Source: UBA11865 sp035686605 (GTDB lineage Bacteria > Chloroflexota > Anaerolineae > Promineifilales > Promineifilaceae). Taken from it: a stretch of 12,698 bases of DNA. The notes under the pieces are model-generated. The model worked only from the letters and a program-made list of their open reading frames with translations, was not told the origin of the DNA and did no database searches. Shown piece after piece: positions 5,534 to 12,597 of the stretch. Every line of letters starts with the position of its first letter. Within the stretch, counting starts at the first letter, position 1. The position numbers and the translations under genes are program-made. Where the stretch lies: assembly GCA_035686605.1 (NCBI GenBank), contig DASRZI010000002.1, positions 1 to 12,698 on the forward strand, read 5' to 3'.

Positions 5534-6094
5534 ATGTTCGACATCAGATCGTTAGCACAACTCAATTCCGAAGATCTCCATCGACTGGTGACAGGCTATA
5601 CTTCCGATGCCAAGTATCAGATTAGCAAGACAGAGTCAGATAGAGAGTTTGCCCTTGCGCAGGATTTGGTTTCCCTGCCACAGCTCTACCGCAAGCGCTT
5701 TGACCATCTGAATGCAGAAACTCTGGAGCATTACCAACATGTGGCTGCCTTTGGATTCTCCTTCGGCGCATATGCTGCCGAGCAGTGCGTGGGTATTGCC
5801 CTCGCCGAACCGCGCTTCTGGAATAGGAGCCTATGGGTGTGGGAACTGGATGTGGCCGAAACCTACCGGCGGCGTGGGGTTGGATGGCAGCTTGTAAACG
5901 CGCTGGCGGAGAAGGCGCGAGTGGCTGGCTTAAGGACCCTGGTATGCGAAACACAGAATACAAACATGCCGGCCATACGCTTCTATCGAAGAGTTGGCTT
6001 CCAAATTGAAGGTATTGATCTCTCGTATTACTCTAACGACAACTTCCCTGATGGGGAAATCGCCCTCTTTATGAAGAAAAGACTCACACCATAG
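5534..6094 (+). CDS. GNAT-family N-acetyltransferase, streptothricin-acetyltransferase-like
   Basis: The 186-residue protein carries the GNAT acetyl-CoA motif A, WELDVAETYRRRGVGWQL, where the R-x-x-G-x-G loop binds the pyrophosphate of acetyl-CoA. It continues with ETQNTNMPAIRFYRRVGF and a C-terminal GEIALFMKK. The strand ETQNxN, the FYxxxGF helix and the closing EIALF resemble streptothricin acetyltransferases (Sat). The family acetylates small amines or protein N-termini, and resemblance alone does not show antibiotic resistance. An upstream in-frame TTG (5525) would add three residues. ATG 5534 is preferred, with the weak purine stretch GAAGTGAG about 11 nt upstream. The gene converges with the next one; the two stop codons are 18 bp apart without a clear bidirectional terminator. 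Confidence 0.85.
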   Translation: MFDIRSLAQLNSEDLHRLVTGYTSDAKYQISKTESDREFALAQDLVSLPQLYRKRFDHLNAETLEHYQHVAAFGFSFGAYAAEQCVGIALAEPRFWNRSLWVWELDVAETYRRRGVGWQLVNALAEKARVAGLRTLVCETQNTNMPAIRFYRRVGFQIEGIDLSYYSNDNFPDGEIALFMKKRLTP

Positions 6095-6112
6095 GTGCGT
6101 CATAGGTTGGGT

Positions 6113-6769
6113 TCACAAGGGGGTGGGACGCCTTAGGAAGGTTAGGGTTCGATCCCATGCCAGGCTCGATGCCGCCTGGTTGTATGCCTGCTTGCGGTCC
6201 GGTTCGAAGAACCAGTGTCCTGTGTCACTGTAACGATAGAAAGTCACAGGGCGACCAGCACGCCTTAGGGATTCCTCCAAGTTATCGACCTCGGATTGCG
6301 GCTCAAACTCATCCGTCTCCGCAAAGTGACCGAGGTAGGCTGCCTTCGAGCTGCCGTAGTCGCCCGGCCGCGTTCCGTAAAAGATGACGACAGAACGGAT
6401 GTGTTCAGGAGCGGTGACCGAGAGATCCAGCGCGAAATAGGCGCCCAACGAGAAGCCAATCACTGCCAGCCCGCGGTCCACCTTGTCGCCACGTTGGATG
6501 AGGAACGCTGCCGCCTCTGCGATGCCGGCCTTGGCTTGGTTGGGGTCTCCAAACAGAGCACCACTAAGGGATTCGGCGTCAGCAATGCTGCCGGCAACCT
6601 GGCCATGATAGAGGTCTGGGGCGAAGACGACGAAACCGGATCCGGCCAGTCGATTGCAGATAGCTTTCATTGTGTCATTCAGCCCCCACCAGGCATGAAG
6701 AACCAACACAGCCTCGCCTTCGCCGGTGGGGGGAAGGGCAAGGTAGCCATCGGGTTGAGTATGCGACAT
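6113..6769 (-). CDS. Dienelactone-hydrolase-family alpha/beta hydrolase with Ser nucleophile
   Basis: The 218-residue length is usual for the family. VLVLHAWWGLN (21-31) matches the family signature HEWWGLN, but the conserved Glu is Ala26. The nucleophile elbow is GFSLG with Ser107, where classical dienelactone hydrolase has Cys. Asp153 (ETDEF) and His185 (DTGHWF) complete a likely triad. It is a cytoplasmic hydrolase with no signal peptide. The loss of both the Glu and the Cys argues that it is an esterase-like member and not a true chlorocatechol-pathway enzyme; the substrate is unknown. The start is supported by GAGGAG (6776-6781 on the minus strand), 6 nt before the ATG. It lies 71 bp downstream of the radical SAM gene on the same strand and is probably co-transcribed. 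Confidence 0.87.
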   Translation of the reverse strand: MSHTQPDGYLALPPTGEGEAVLVLHAWWGLNDTMKAICNRLAGSGFVVFAPDLYHGQVAGSIADAESLSGALFGDPNQAKAGIAEAAAFLIQRGDKVDRGLAVIGFSLGAYFALDLSVTAPEHIRSVVIFYGTRPGDYGSSKAAYLGHFAETDEFEPQSEVDNLEESLRRAGRPVTFYRYSDTGHWFFEPDRKQAYNQAASSLAWDRTLTFLRRPTPL

Positions 6770-6840
6770 TTATATCTCCTCGTAATTCTCTAGTTATTGT
6801 TCTGCCGAACTGTAAAATGAACGCCGGAGACCTTTCTACG

Positions 6841-7800
6841 TCATCTGGGGTCGAAGCGCCATAAGCCGGCGCCTCTGGCGTCGTCGTATGCCTGGCCCAT
6901 CTCCTCTCTGGTAACCCGGCGATTGATTTCCTCGTACTTGTCCTTGGTCACCTTATGAGCCGGGTGGTATTGGGCCATCAGGTTCACAAAGGTGGCTGGA
7001 GACAGCTCTTCGGCCAGGAAGCGCATGACCTCGCCCGTCTGGGCGGTATCGCCGGGCATCACCAGGTGCCGAACGAGAAGACCGCGTTTGGCAATCCCAT
7101 TCTCGTCCATCTTCAGCGGCCCAACCTGGCGGTGCATCTCCTTAAAGGCCTGGCGGGCGGCCTGGGGATAATCTTTGGCTTTTAGATATCGCAGAGAGAG
7201 GCGGGAGTCCCAGAATTTGAAATCGGGCATGTAAATATCCACGATTCCATCCAGGAGTCGGAGGCTGTGGAGCGAATCGTAAGCGGATGTGTTGTAGACG
7301 ACCGGCAAACGCAGGCCGTGTTCAATGGCCAAGGCCAACGCCTCCAGCATCTGGGGGACGACATGTTCCGGGGTGACGAAATTGATGTTGTGGCAGCCAG
7401 CCTCTTGAAGCTCCAGCATCATCTGGGCCAGGGTTTCCGGGTGCACTTCCACTCCGGCGCGGGCCTGGCTGATGTCATAGTTTTGACAGAATACACATCG
7501 CAGATTGCACATAGAGAAGAAGATAGTACCGCTGCCCCGGACGCCGCGAAGACAGTTTTCTTCTCCGAAGTGGGGGAAGCAGCTGCTCACCAGGGCATTT
7601 CTCCCGGTCTTGCATACGGATCGCTCGTCCGCCAGGCGATCGACGGCACAATCACGCGGGCAGACCCGGCAGTCAGCCAGAGCGGCAACGGCCTCTTTTA
7701 CCCTTTTCTGGAGCTCCCCGCTTCGATAAAGGGCCATGTACGCCGGTTCATAACCATGGCTAGAGAGAAAAAAGTCGTCATTTGCTCTTGATCTTGACAT
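6841..7800 (-). CDS. PflX-like radical SAM protein (pyruvate formate-lyase activase homologue)
   Basis: The 319-residue protein has the radical SAM cluster motif CNLRCVFC (Cys98, 102, 105), which holds a [4Fe-4S] cluster and cleaves S-adenosylmethionine. Upstream is the typical PflX head: CRVCPRDC (Cys44, 47, 51) followed by Cys63 in VCKTGR, which may bind a second metal centre. NINFVTPEHVVPQ, YNTSAYDS and VDIYMPDFKFWD continue the barrel strands typical of this family (COG1313). The reaction and target are not known for the family, so the enzyme role is open. The start chosen is ATG 7800; an in-frame TTG at 7809 would add three residues. A promoter-like extended -10 lies about 80 bp upstream. 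The dienelactone-hydrolase-like gene follows in the same direction. Confidence 0.88.
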   Translation of the reverse strand: MSRSRANDDFFLSSHGYEPAYMALYRSGELQKRVKEAVAALADCRVCPRDCAVDRLADERSVCKTGRNALVSSCFPHFGEENCLRGVRGSGTIFFSMCNLRCVFCQNYDISQARAGVEVHPETLAQMMLELQEAGCHNINFVTPEHVVPQMLEALALAIEHGLRLPVVYNTSAYDSLHSLRLLDGIVDIYMPDFKFWDSRLSLRYLKAKDYPQAARQAFKEMHRQVGPLKMDENGIAKRGLLVRHLVMPGDTAQTGEVMRFLAEELSPATFVNLMAQYHPAHKVTKDKYEEINRRVTREEMGQAYDDARGAGLWRFDPR

Positions 7801-7878
7801 CGGATCCAATCATACCTAGTGAACAAAAAAACAGGGAAGATGTACAGATCTATTTCGTTATCTCCCCGGTATCCTGGA

Positions 7879-7887
7879 ATTATAGCA
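7879..7887 (-). promoter_or_regulatory. Extended -10 promoter for the radical SAM / hydrolase pair
   Basis: Read on the minus strand the bases are TGCTATAAT, an exact TGnTATAAT extended -10 of the housekeeping sigma factor. No good -35 hexamer was found at 16-18 bp, which extended -10 promoters tolerate. Transcription would start near 7872, giving a leader of about 70 nt before ATG 7800. Confidence 0.5.
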
Positions 7888-7927
7888 TAGGCAATTGAGC
7901 GCTATGTTTGGCAGCATTGCCTCACAA

Positions 7928-7951
7928 CTTTGCCCACACCTTTGCCCACAC
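7928..7951. repeat. 12-bp perfect tandem repeat
   Basis: CTTTGCCCACAC occurs twice head-to-tail (7928-7939 and 7940-7951). It sits between the divergent genes, roughly 185 bp before the cytochrome start. It may be a pair of regulator half-sites or a simple slippage duplication. Confidence 0.6.
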
Positions 7952-7961
7952 TTGAAATAGC

Positions 7962-7988
7962 CTTGTGTCACCAACCACAGGTGACAAG
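7962..7988. promoter_or_regulatory. Inverted repeat in the divergent promoter region
   Basis: CTTGTGTCACC (7962-7972) and GGTGACAAG (7980-7988) pair over nine bases with a two-base bulge, around AACCACA. It starts 10 bp after the tandem repeat. A dimeric transcription factor controlling one or both divergent units is the simplest reading; the factor is unknown. Confidence 0.4.
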
Positions 7989-8135
7989 TATCACTAGAAT
8001 TCTAATGAAAAGTGATCTACCTTATTGAGGCTGGCAGGCATGACCGGCGGTGCTGGAATCCCCCCGAATGGTCTGAGACCAGCATAATGCTATTTTTCCG
8101 GGCTGGTCGCGGAGGTGGTTGGAGCGAAGTCAATC

Positions 8136-10013
8136 ATGAAGGGTATATGGATTATCATCGCCGGAGCATTCTTGTTAGCCGGCTGCGCGGAAGCGGATAA
8201 GGTGGCCGAGAACCGGCCGGCAGAGACCGGGCCGGCCAAGTTGGCCGATACGGCGGTTGTTAGCACGGAGATTGCCGTACCTGCGGAAGTATTGGAGGGT
8301 GAAGCCGAGCGGACCTCCGAAGCTACAGCCGATAGCGATCCAGTGAAACCAACAGACACCCCAGCCACACCAACCCAAACACCTGAACCACCGGCATCTG
8401 AGCCGCCGGCAGCGCTTCCTTCTCCCACGACGGCGCCGAGTTTTTCAGGCGAACCGCTGTCAAAGGAGAGTGGGGAGCTGTTTTCCGGTTCTGGGACTTG
8501 TACTTTGTGCCACACCAACCTGATGGATGAGAGTGGAAACGACGTCTCCCTGGACAAGTACTGGCGATCGACCATGATGGCCAATGCCGCTCGAGATCCT
8601 TACTGGCAGGCATCGGTCCGAGCGGAAGTGCTGGAGCTGCCAGAGCTCCAGGTGGTTATCGAGGATACGTGTACAAAGTGCCATTTACCCATGGGCCGGA
8701 CGACCCTCGCCACTGGTGGAGAAGCGGGTCTGTTATTCGGCGATGGGATGCTGAATGGGGAACATCCGCTGCACGAGCTGGGCATGGACGGCGTATCCTG
8801 CACCCTCTGCCACCAGGTAGAGAGGGATAATTTGGGCAGGGCAGAGAGTTTCAGCGGTGGATACCAGGTCGATACCGACCTTCCAGCCGGGGAACGACTG
8901 AATTATGGTCCATTCTCCGTAAGTGACGAGGATGCCGAAGTGATGCGAGCAGCCGTGGGTTTCAATCCAGTGCAGAGCGAGCATATTCAGCAATCTGAGC
9001 TGTGCGCCACCTGCCATACCCTCTACACGCCAACTGTGGACGAGACGGGAGAGATAGCGGGTCAATTTCCCGAGCAGACGCCGTTCCTGGAGTGGCTTCA
9101 CAGCGATTACACGGAGAGACTGAGCTGCCAGGGCTGCCACATGCCGAAAGCGAACGGGGAGGTAATCATCTCGGCCAAGAGCGACACGCCGCGCAGCCCA
9201 TTCCACCGGCATTCTTTCGTCGGCGGCAATGCCTACGTGCTTCAGATATTTCGAGCTTTCGGTGAGGAGATGGGGGTAACGGCGTCCAGCGAGCTGATTG
9301 AAGCTACCCAATTTCGTGTAGTGAACCAATTACAGGGGGGCACGGCCTCGATCGAGATAGTCGACGGAGCGGTTTCTGATGGCCTCCTTGAGCTAGAGCT
9401 GGCGGTTTCCAGCATAGTTGGGCATAAATTTCCATCGGGTTTTCCATCGAGAAGGGTATGGCTGCACGTGAAGGTGACCGACGCCGAGGGGTTGATTCTC
9501 TTCGAATCGGGAGGTTGGAGCCCGGATGGGGCCATCACGGGCAACGACAATGATGTCGATCCAGCCGTCTTCGAACCTCATTATGGGACGATCACTGACC
9601 CAGACCAGGTCCAGATCTACGAGGTGCAGCTGGTGAATACGGAGGGACAGGTGACCACGACTTTGCTTCGAGGGGCCGGATACATCAAGGACAACAGACT
9701 GCTGCCCAGCGGTTTCGTGAAAGAGACGGCCCAGGCTGACATTGCCGTTCATGGCCTGGCGGTGGAAGACCCTGATTTTAACGGCGGAGGGGACGTCATC
9801 CGCTACCAGATTGAGACAAACGGCGCAGACGGGCCATATACGGTGACAGTTGAACTGCTGTACCAGCCGGTAGGCTACCGGTGGGTCCAGAATTTGGCGG
9901 AGGCAAGCCACGAAGGAGAAGCGCCGGAAGTCGACGCATTCCTCCGGTATTATGAGAACGTGCCCAACGCGCCGGTAGTGATCTCGCAGATCAGCCAGGA
10001 AATCGGACCCTGA
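8136..10013 (+). CDS. Pentahaem c-type cytochrome lipoprotein
   Basis: The 625-residue protein begins with a lipoprotein signal ending in LLAGC (lipidated Cys17), then a Pro/Thr/Glu linker to about 105. Five CxxCH haem sites follow: CTLCH (122-126), CTKCH (179-183), CTLCH (222-226), CATCH (290-294) and CQGCH (331-335). The segments RSTMMANAARDPYWQASV and FHRHSFVGGNAY are typical of a widespread multihaem family; His357 and His359 are possible distal ligands. The last 250 residues form a haem-free beta-rich domain with GHKFPSGFPSRRVWLHV and DNRLLPSGF. It should carry electrons on the outer face of the membrane; donor and acceptor are unknown. ATG 8136 is preferred over GTG 8115 because it begins a proper signal peptide and follows GGAG (8121-8124). 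It is the first gene of a three-gene operon. Confidence 0.93.
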   Translation: MKGIWIIIAGAFLLAGCAEADKVAENRPAETGPAKLADTAVVSTEIAVPAEVLEGEAERTSEATADSDPVKPTDTPATPTQTPEPPASEPPAALPSPTTAPSFSGEPLSKESGELFSGSGTCTLCHTNLMDESGNDVSLDKYWRSTMMANAARDPYWQASVRAEVLELPELQVVIEDTCTKCHLPMGRTTLATGGEAGLLFGDGMLNGEHPLHELGMDGVSCTLCHQVERDNLGRAESFSGGYQVDTDLPAGERLNYGPFSVSDEDAEVMRAAVGFNPVQSEHIQQSELCATCHTLYTPTVDETGEIAGQFPEQTPFLEWLHSDYTERLSCQGCHMPKANGEVIISAKSDTPRSPFHRHSFVGGNAYVLQIFRAFGEEMGVTASSELIEATQFRVVNQLQGGTASIEIVDGAVSDGLLELELAVSSIVGHKFPSGFPSRRVWLHVKVTDAEGLILFESGGWSPDGAITGNDNDVDPAVFEPHYGTITDPDQVQIYEVQLVNTEGQVTTTLLRGAGYIKDNRLLPSGFVKETAQADIAVHGLAVEDPDFNGGGDVIRYQIETNGADGPYTVTVELLYQPVGYRWVQNLAEASHEGEAPEVDAFLRYYENVPNAPVVISQISQEIGP

Positions 10014-10015
10014 AC

Positions 10016-11143
10016 ATGGTGAAAGAGAGGGTGCGAAGGCGACGGGGCTGCCGGATTATGGCCATCCTGATGGCCGGCTTTGTCTTTGTATGTCTCCTGG
10101 CGTCCCTCATTTCGGCTCTGAGCAACCTGACCCTGCCTTCGGATCCCGAGAACACTGACCGCCTTTCAGCATTGGATAAGGCCAGATTGGCCGAAGCGCT
10201 GCACCTGAAAGATGAGCTGGGTGATGAGGTCTGGCCCGGATGGGGGACAGAGGATATTCCGGTCATTATCTGGAACCGAGATTATTCCTTCCTGGTCGGA
10301 GCGGAGAATCTCCCCAAGGGGTGGGAATTGGTGGCAGGAGATAGCTACGAAGGCAATCCTTATTACCGCCAGCGGTCAGTCGATCCCCAGAATTTCGCCG
10401 TGCCGGTGAACGGATACTGGGCTGCCAGCATGGCGACAAAGGATGAAACAGATAAGGCGCTGCGCGAAATCTGGCAGGAGGTGCTTCCGCCGCCCTTAGA
10501 GCAGATATTCCCATACCGGGTACTGATCCAGCCCAGCGAGGTGCAAATAACGGCCGTTCTGCACGAGTCGTTCCACGTATTTCAGATGGAATTGGCCGAG
10601 GCGCGGTTGGCGGATGCGGAGAGGGCTTATCGAGACGAAGAAGCGTATTGGTCTGCCGACGAGGAGATGGACGCCGGTTGGAGCTTGGAGATAGATCTGC
10701 TGGTGCGGGCGCTCGAAGCGGAATCGGATGAGGAGGCGGCCGAACTGGCGGGGCAGTTCCTGCAGCAGAGAGATGAGAGACGCCAGAGCCACCGACTTGA
10801 GCCTGAGTTGGTAGCCCTGGAGCAGCGTAACGAATGGCTGGAAGGACTGGCGAAGTATTTGGAGCTGGAGGCCTGGCGCCAGGCGGCGACGGCCGCTGGC
10901 TACGAACCTTTGGGCGAGATGGAGTCGGATCCGGATTTCAAGGCATACGAGAGCTTTGAGCAGAGATGGTCGCAAGAGATTGGCCAGATGAAGCGGCAAG
11001 CTGGCGCCGAGGGCGTGACCCGGTTCTATTATACCGGCATGGCCCAAGCGACGCTGCTGGATCGCCTTTATCCAGGATGGAAAAGCCAGGTGATGGAAGA
11101 GGGGATCTGGCTGGAGACGATGTTGCGAGAGGTGACCGGCTAA
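10016..11143 (+). CDS. Membrane-anchored HExxH protein, putative zinc metallopeptidase
   Basis: The start ATG lies 2 bp after the cytochrome stop, so translation is likely coupled. Of 375 residues, 1-13 are basic and 14-37 form one membrane segment without a lipobox, which should leave the rest outside. HESFH (183-187) is an exact HExxH zinc motif in the context AVLHESFHVFQ. Downstream, NEWLEGLAKYLELEAW offers Glu276 as a third ligand, as in gluzincin-type peptidases, although the 89-residue gap is long. Residues 190-270 are charged, helical and Glu/Ala/Arg-rich. No named family was recognised, so peptidase activity is inferred from the motif alone. Its place between two secreted lipoproteins suggests a role in processing or assembling them. 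Confidence 0.75.
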   Translation: MVKERVRRRRGCRIMAILMAGFVFVCLLASLISALSNLTLPSDPENTDRLSALDKARLAEALHLKDELGDEVWPGWGTEDIPVIIWNRDYSFLVGAENLPKGWELVAGDSYEGNPYYRQRSVDPQNFAVPVNGYWAASMATKDETDKALREIWQEVLPPPLEQIFPYRVLIQPSEVQITAVLHESFHVFQMELAEARLADAERAYRDEEAYWSADEEMDAGWSLEIDLLVRALEAESDEEAAELAGQFLQQRDERRQSHRLEPELVALEQRNEWLEGLAKYLELEAWRQAATAAGYEPLGEMESDPDFKAYESFEQRWSQEIGQMKRQAGAEGVTRFYYTGMAQATLLDRLYPGWKSQVMEEGIWLETMLREVTG

Positions 11144-11172
11144 ATTATGATTTGAATGCGGAGGATGCAGAA

Positions 11173-12396
11173 ATGAGAATCCAGTGGTCACATTTGATAT
11201 TGGTTAGCCTGCTAGGGTTGGCGCTTTTTGCTGGGTGCACCTCCACGGCTGGTCCGGAAAATACACCTGAGAAACCAGCGCCTACCAATCAGGCGACAGA
11301 AATTATTGAAGAGAGGCCAACACAAACTACGAATGATGGTGATGGAGAAGGTATCGATGAGCTCCAGATATGCAGGGACGAAGAGACCGGATCGTTCTTG
11401 AGCTATGACGAAGCCGTCGAAATCGCTCGAGACAGCACCTGTACGGCCGAAGGACAGCTCACTGAAATTGCCTACTGCAACGGCGTGACAGGGACCTGGT
11501 GGATAGATATGGAGGTGGAAAAACCAGGCTGCGCGCCGGCCTGTGTAGTCGATGTGAATAGCGGAACGGCCGAGATCAACTGGCGCTGTACTGGCTTGGT
11601 TCCGGAAGAGGACGCAAGCCCGACGGCGACAACAGAGAAACAAGAAGAAAATAACAGCCCAACGGCAACAATAGAAAAACAAGAAGAGGTTTCCGGATCC
11701 GGAGGGCAGATAACTATGTCGTTTAACGGGATTTCCTTCTCCATTGACGGGTCCCTTGCCACCGGGGCTAGCGAGGAGTTGTTCCCCGAAGAGCCCTTTT
11801 TGATGGTAGATGGAGAGATCATTCCCGAGCATGAAGAATACATGATGGTGAATTATCTTCATGCTGGAACGCTTCATGAGCCGAGAATATGGGTATATCC
11901 TCTTGAAGCATTCGCCCAAGGGAACTATCTGGCAGCGGCAAAGATTGAAAAATTGCAGCAGCTATTAGCCGACAGGCCGGGCGAGATCGAAACCACGCCT
12001 TTTTCTGAGGTGATCCCAATTCTGCCGCTAGTCAGCGCGGGCCAGATGATGGCCTCGCAGATCGAGTACCTGGACTTTCAGAACGGTTCCGGCATTCGAT
12101 TCCTGACCCAGCTTGGCCAGTCCTATCTGCCCATCAACAACCAGACGATGTTCTATACCTTTCAAGGGATCACCGGGGATGGCCAATACTACGTCGCCGC
12201 GATTTTCCCTGTGTCACACCCCAGCCTGCCGCCTGATATGACGATGCCCGAGGACGCCGAAGGTTTCATCGCTAAATTCGATTCATACATTGCCGGACTC
12301 GAAGACCGGCTCGATGCCGAGGAAGCGGCGAGCTTCGTGCCAAACCTGAGCCTTCTGGATGCGTTAATCCGGTCTATGCAAGTTATCAAGGGATAG
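11173..12396 (+). CDS. Two-domain secreted lipoprotein of unknown function
   Basis: The frame is open from 10966, which would overlap the previous gene by 178 bp. ATG 11173 is chosen because GGAGGA (11160-11165) precedes it by 7 nt and it starts a lipoprotein signal ending in LFAGC (lipidated Cys22). The product is 407 residues. A Thr/Glu linker leads to a domain at about 62-142 with six cysteines (67, 90, 102, 120, 124, 139) and the segment GTWWIDMEVEKPGCAPACVV. Its last strands, VVDVNSGTAEI, recall PepSY-like folds, without certainty. A second linker contains a tandem 13-residue repeat. A larger domain follows (about 178-407) with QIEYLDFQNGSGIRFLTQ and YVAAIFPVSHPSLP. No catalytic motif was seen. 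The gene sits 29 bp after the HExxH gene and is probably co-transcribed. Confidence 0.82.
   Translation: MRIQWSHLILVSLLGLALFAGCTSTAGPENTPEKPAPTNQATEIIEERPTQTTNDGDGEGIDELQICRDEETGSFLSYDEAVEIARDSTCTAEGQLTEIAYCNGVTGTWWIDMEVEKPGCAPACVVDVNSGTAEINWRCTGLVPEEDASPTATTEKQEENNSPTATIEKQEEVSGSGGQITMSFNGISFSIDGSLATGASEELFPEEPFLMVDGEIIPEHEEYMMVNYLHAGTLHEPRIWVYPLEAFAQGNYLAAAKIEKLQQLLADRPGEIETTPFSEVIPILPLVSAGQMMASQIEYLDFQNGSGIRFLTQLGQSYLPINNQTMFYTFQGITGDGQYYVAAIFPVSHPSLPPDMTMPEDAEGFIAKFDSYIAGLEDRLDAEEAASFVPNLSLLDALIRSMQVIKG
11617..11688 (+). repeat. In-frame tandem repeat in lipoprotein linker
   Basis: SPTATTEKQEENN (residues 149-161) is followed directly by SPTATIEKQEE (162-172). The first 33 nt of the 39-nt units match at 28 positions, so this is a fairly recent duplication at DNA level. 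The repeat lengthens the hydrophilic tether between the two lipoprotein domains. Confidence 0.75.
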
Positions 12397-12414
12397 GGGG
12401 AGGAGGGGGGTGGG
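12390..12414 (+). other. Putative G-quadruplex over the final stop codon
   Basis: Four G-runs (12390-12392, 12396-12400, 12405-12410, 12412-12414) are separated by loops of 3, 4 and 1 bases, which meets the usual G3+N1-7 pattern. The TAG stop codon (12394-12396) lies between and within the first two runs. In RNA this could pause polymerase or protect the 3' end of the operon transcript. The inference rests on pattern only. Confidence 0.45.
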
Positions 12415-12443
12415 AATCTGAAGCCTGACAAATTCTAGTCGAG

Positions 12444-12477
12444 TCGAAATCCAGTGGATTCTCGATTCACATCTTTT
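12444..12477 (+). terminator. Possible terminator-like hairpin after the operon
   Basis: TCGA-AATCC (12444-12452) pairs with GGATT-c-TCGA (12456-12465) around an AGT loop, with one bulged C. The four-T run at 12474-12477 starts eight bases later. This is the best stem-loop after the cytochrome operon, but the distance to the T-run makes classical rho-independent termination doubtful. Confidence 0.3.
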
Positions 12478-12597
12478 CGCGCCAGAGAACCCCAACCCGA
12501 CAGTTCCTAGTTTTGGAGTGGAGGCGTCCGCACATGCCTGCTCCAATCATGTCATTCCCTATTACTTTATGCTTAGAAAGACCGAGGAGGTAGACTG

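Larger units (their letters stand above)
7801..8135. other. Divergent intergenic region (radical SAM / cytochrome operon)
   Basis: This 335-bp spacer separates two divergently transcribed units. It holds an extended -10 on the minus strand (7879-7887), inverted arms GGCAAT/ATTGCC (7890-7895 and 7916-7921), the 12-bp tandem repeat (7928-7951) and the inverted repeat CTTGTGTCACC/GGTGACAAG (7962-7988). No strong plus-strand promoter was identified. TCTAAT at 8001-8006 resembles a -10, but the GTGACA upstream is only 14 bp away. Confidence 0.6.

Noticed and set aside
5419..5625. 68-codon ORF overlapping the acetyltransferase start
   Set aside because: It runs into the acetyltransferase in another frame, shows no motif and has no ribosome-binding site.
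6095..6112. Bidirectional terminator between the convergent genes
   Set aside because: The 18-bp gap has no stem-loop or T-run, so no terminator can be supported there.
8115..8135. GTG start for the cytochrome gene
   Set aside because: Starting at GTG 8115 would put polar residues before the signal peptide. ATG 8136 gives a standard lipoprotein leader and follows GGAG.
10966..11172. Upstream extension of the last lipoprotein gene
   Set aside because: It would overlap the HExxH gene by 178 bp and bury the lipoprotein signal. ATG 11173 has a proper ribosome-binding site and signal peptide.
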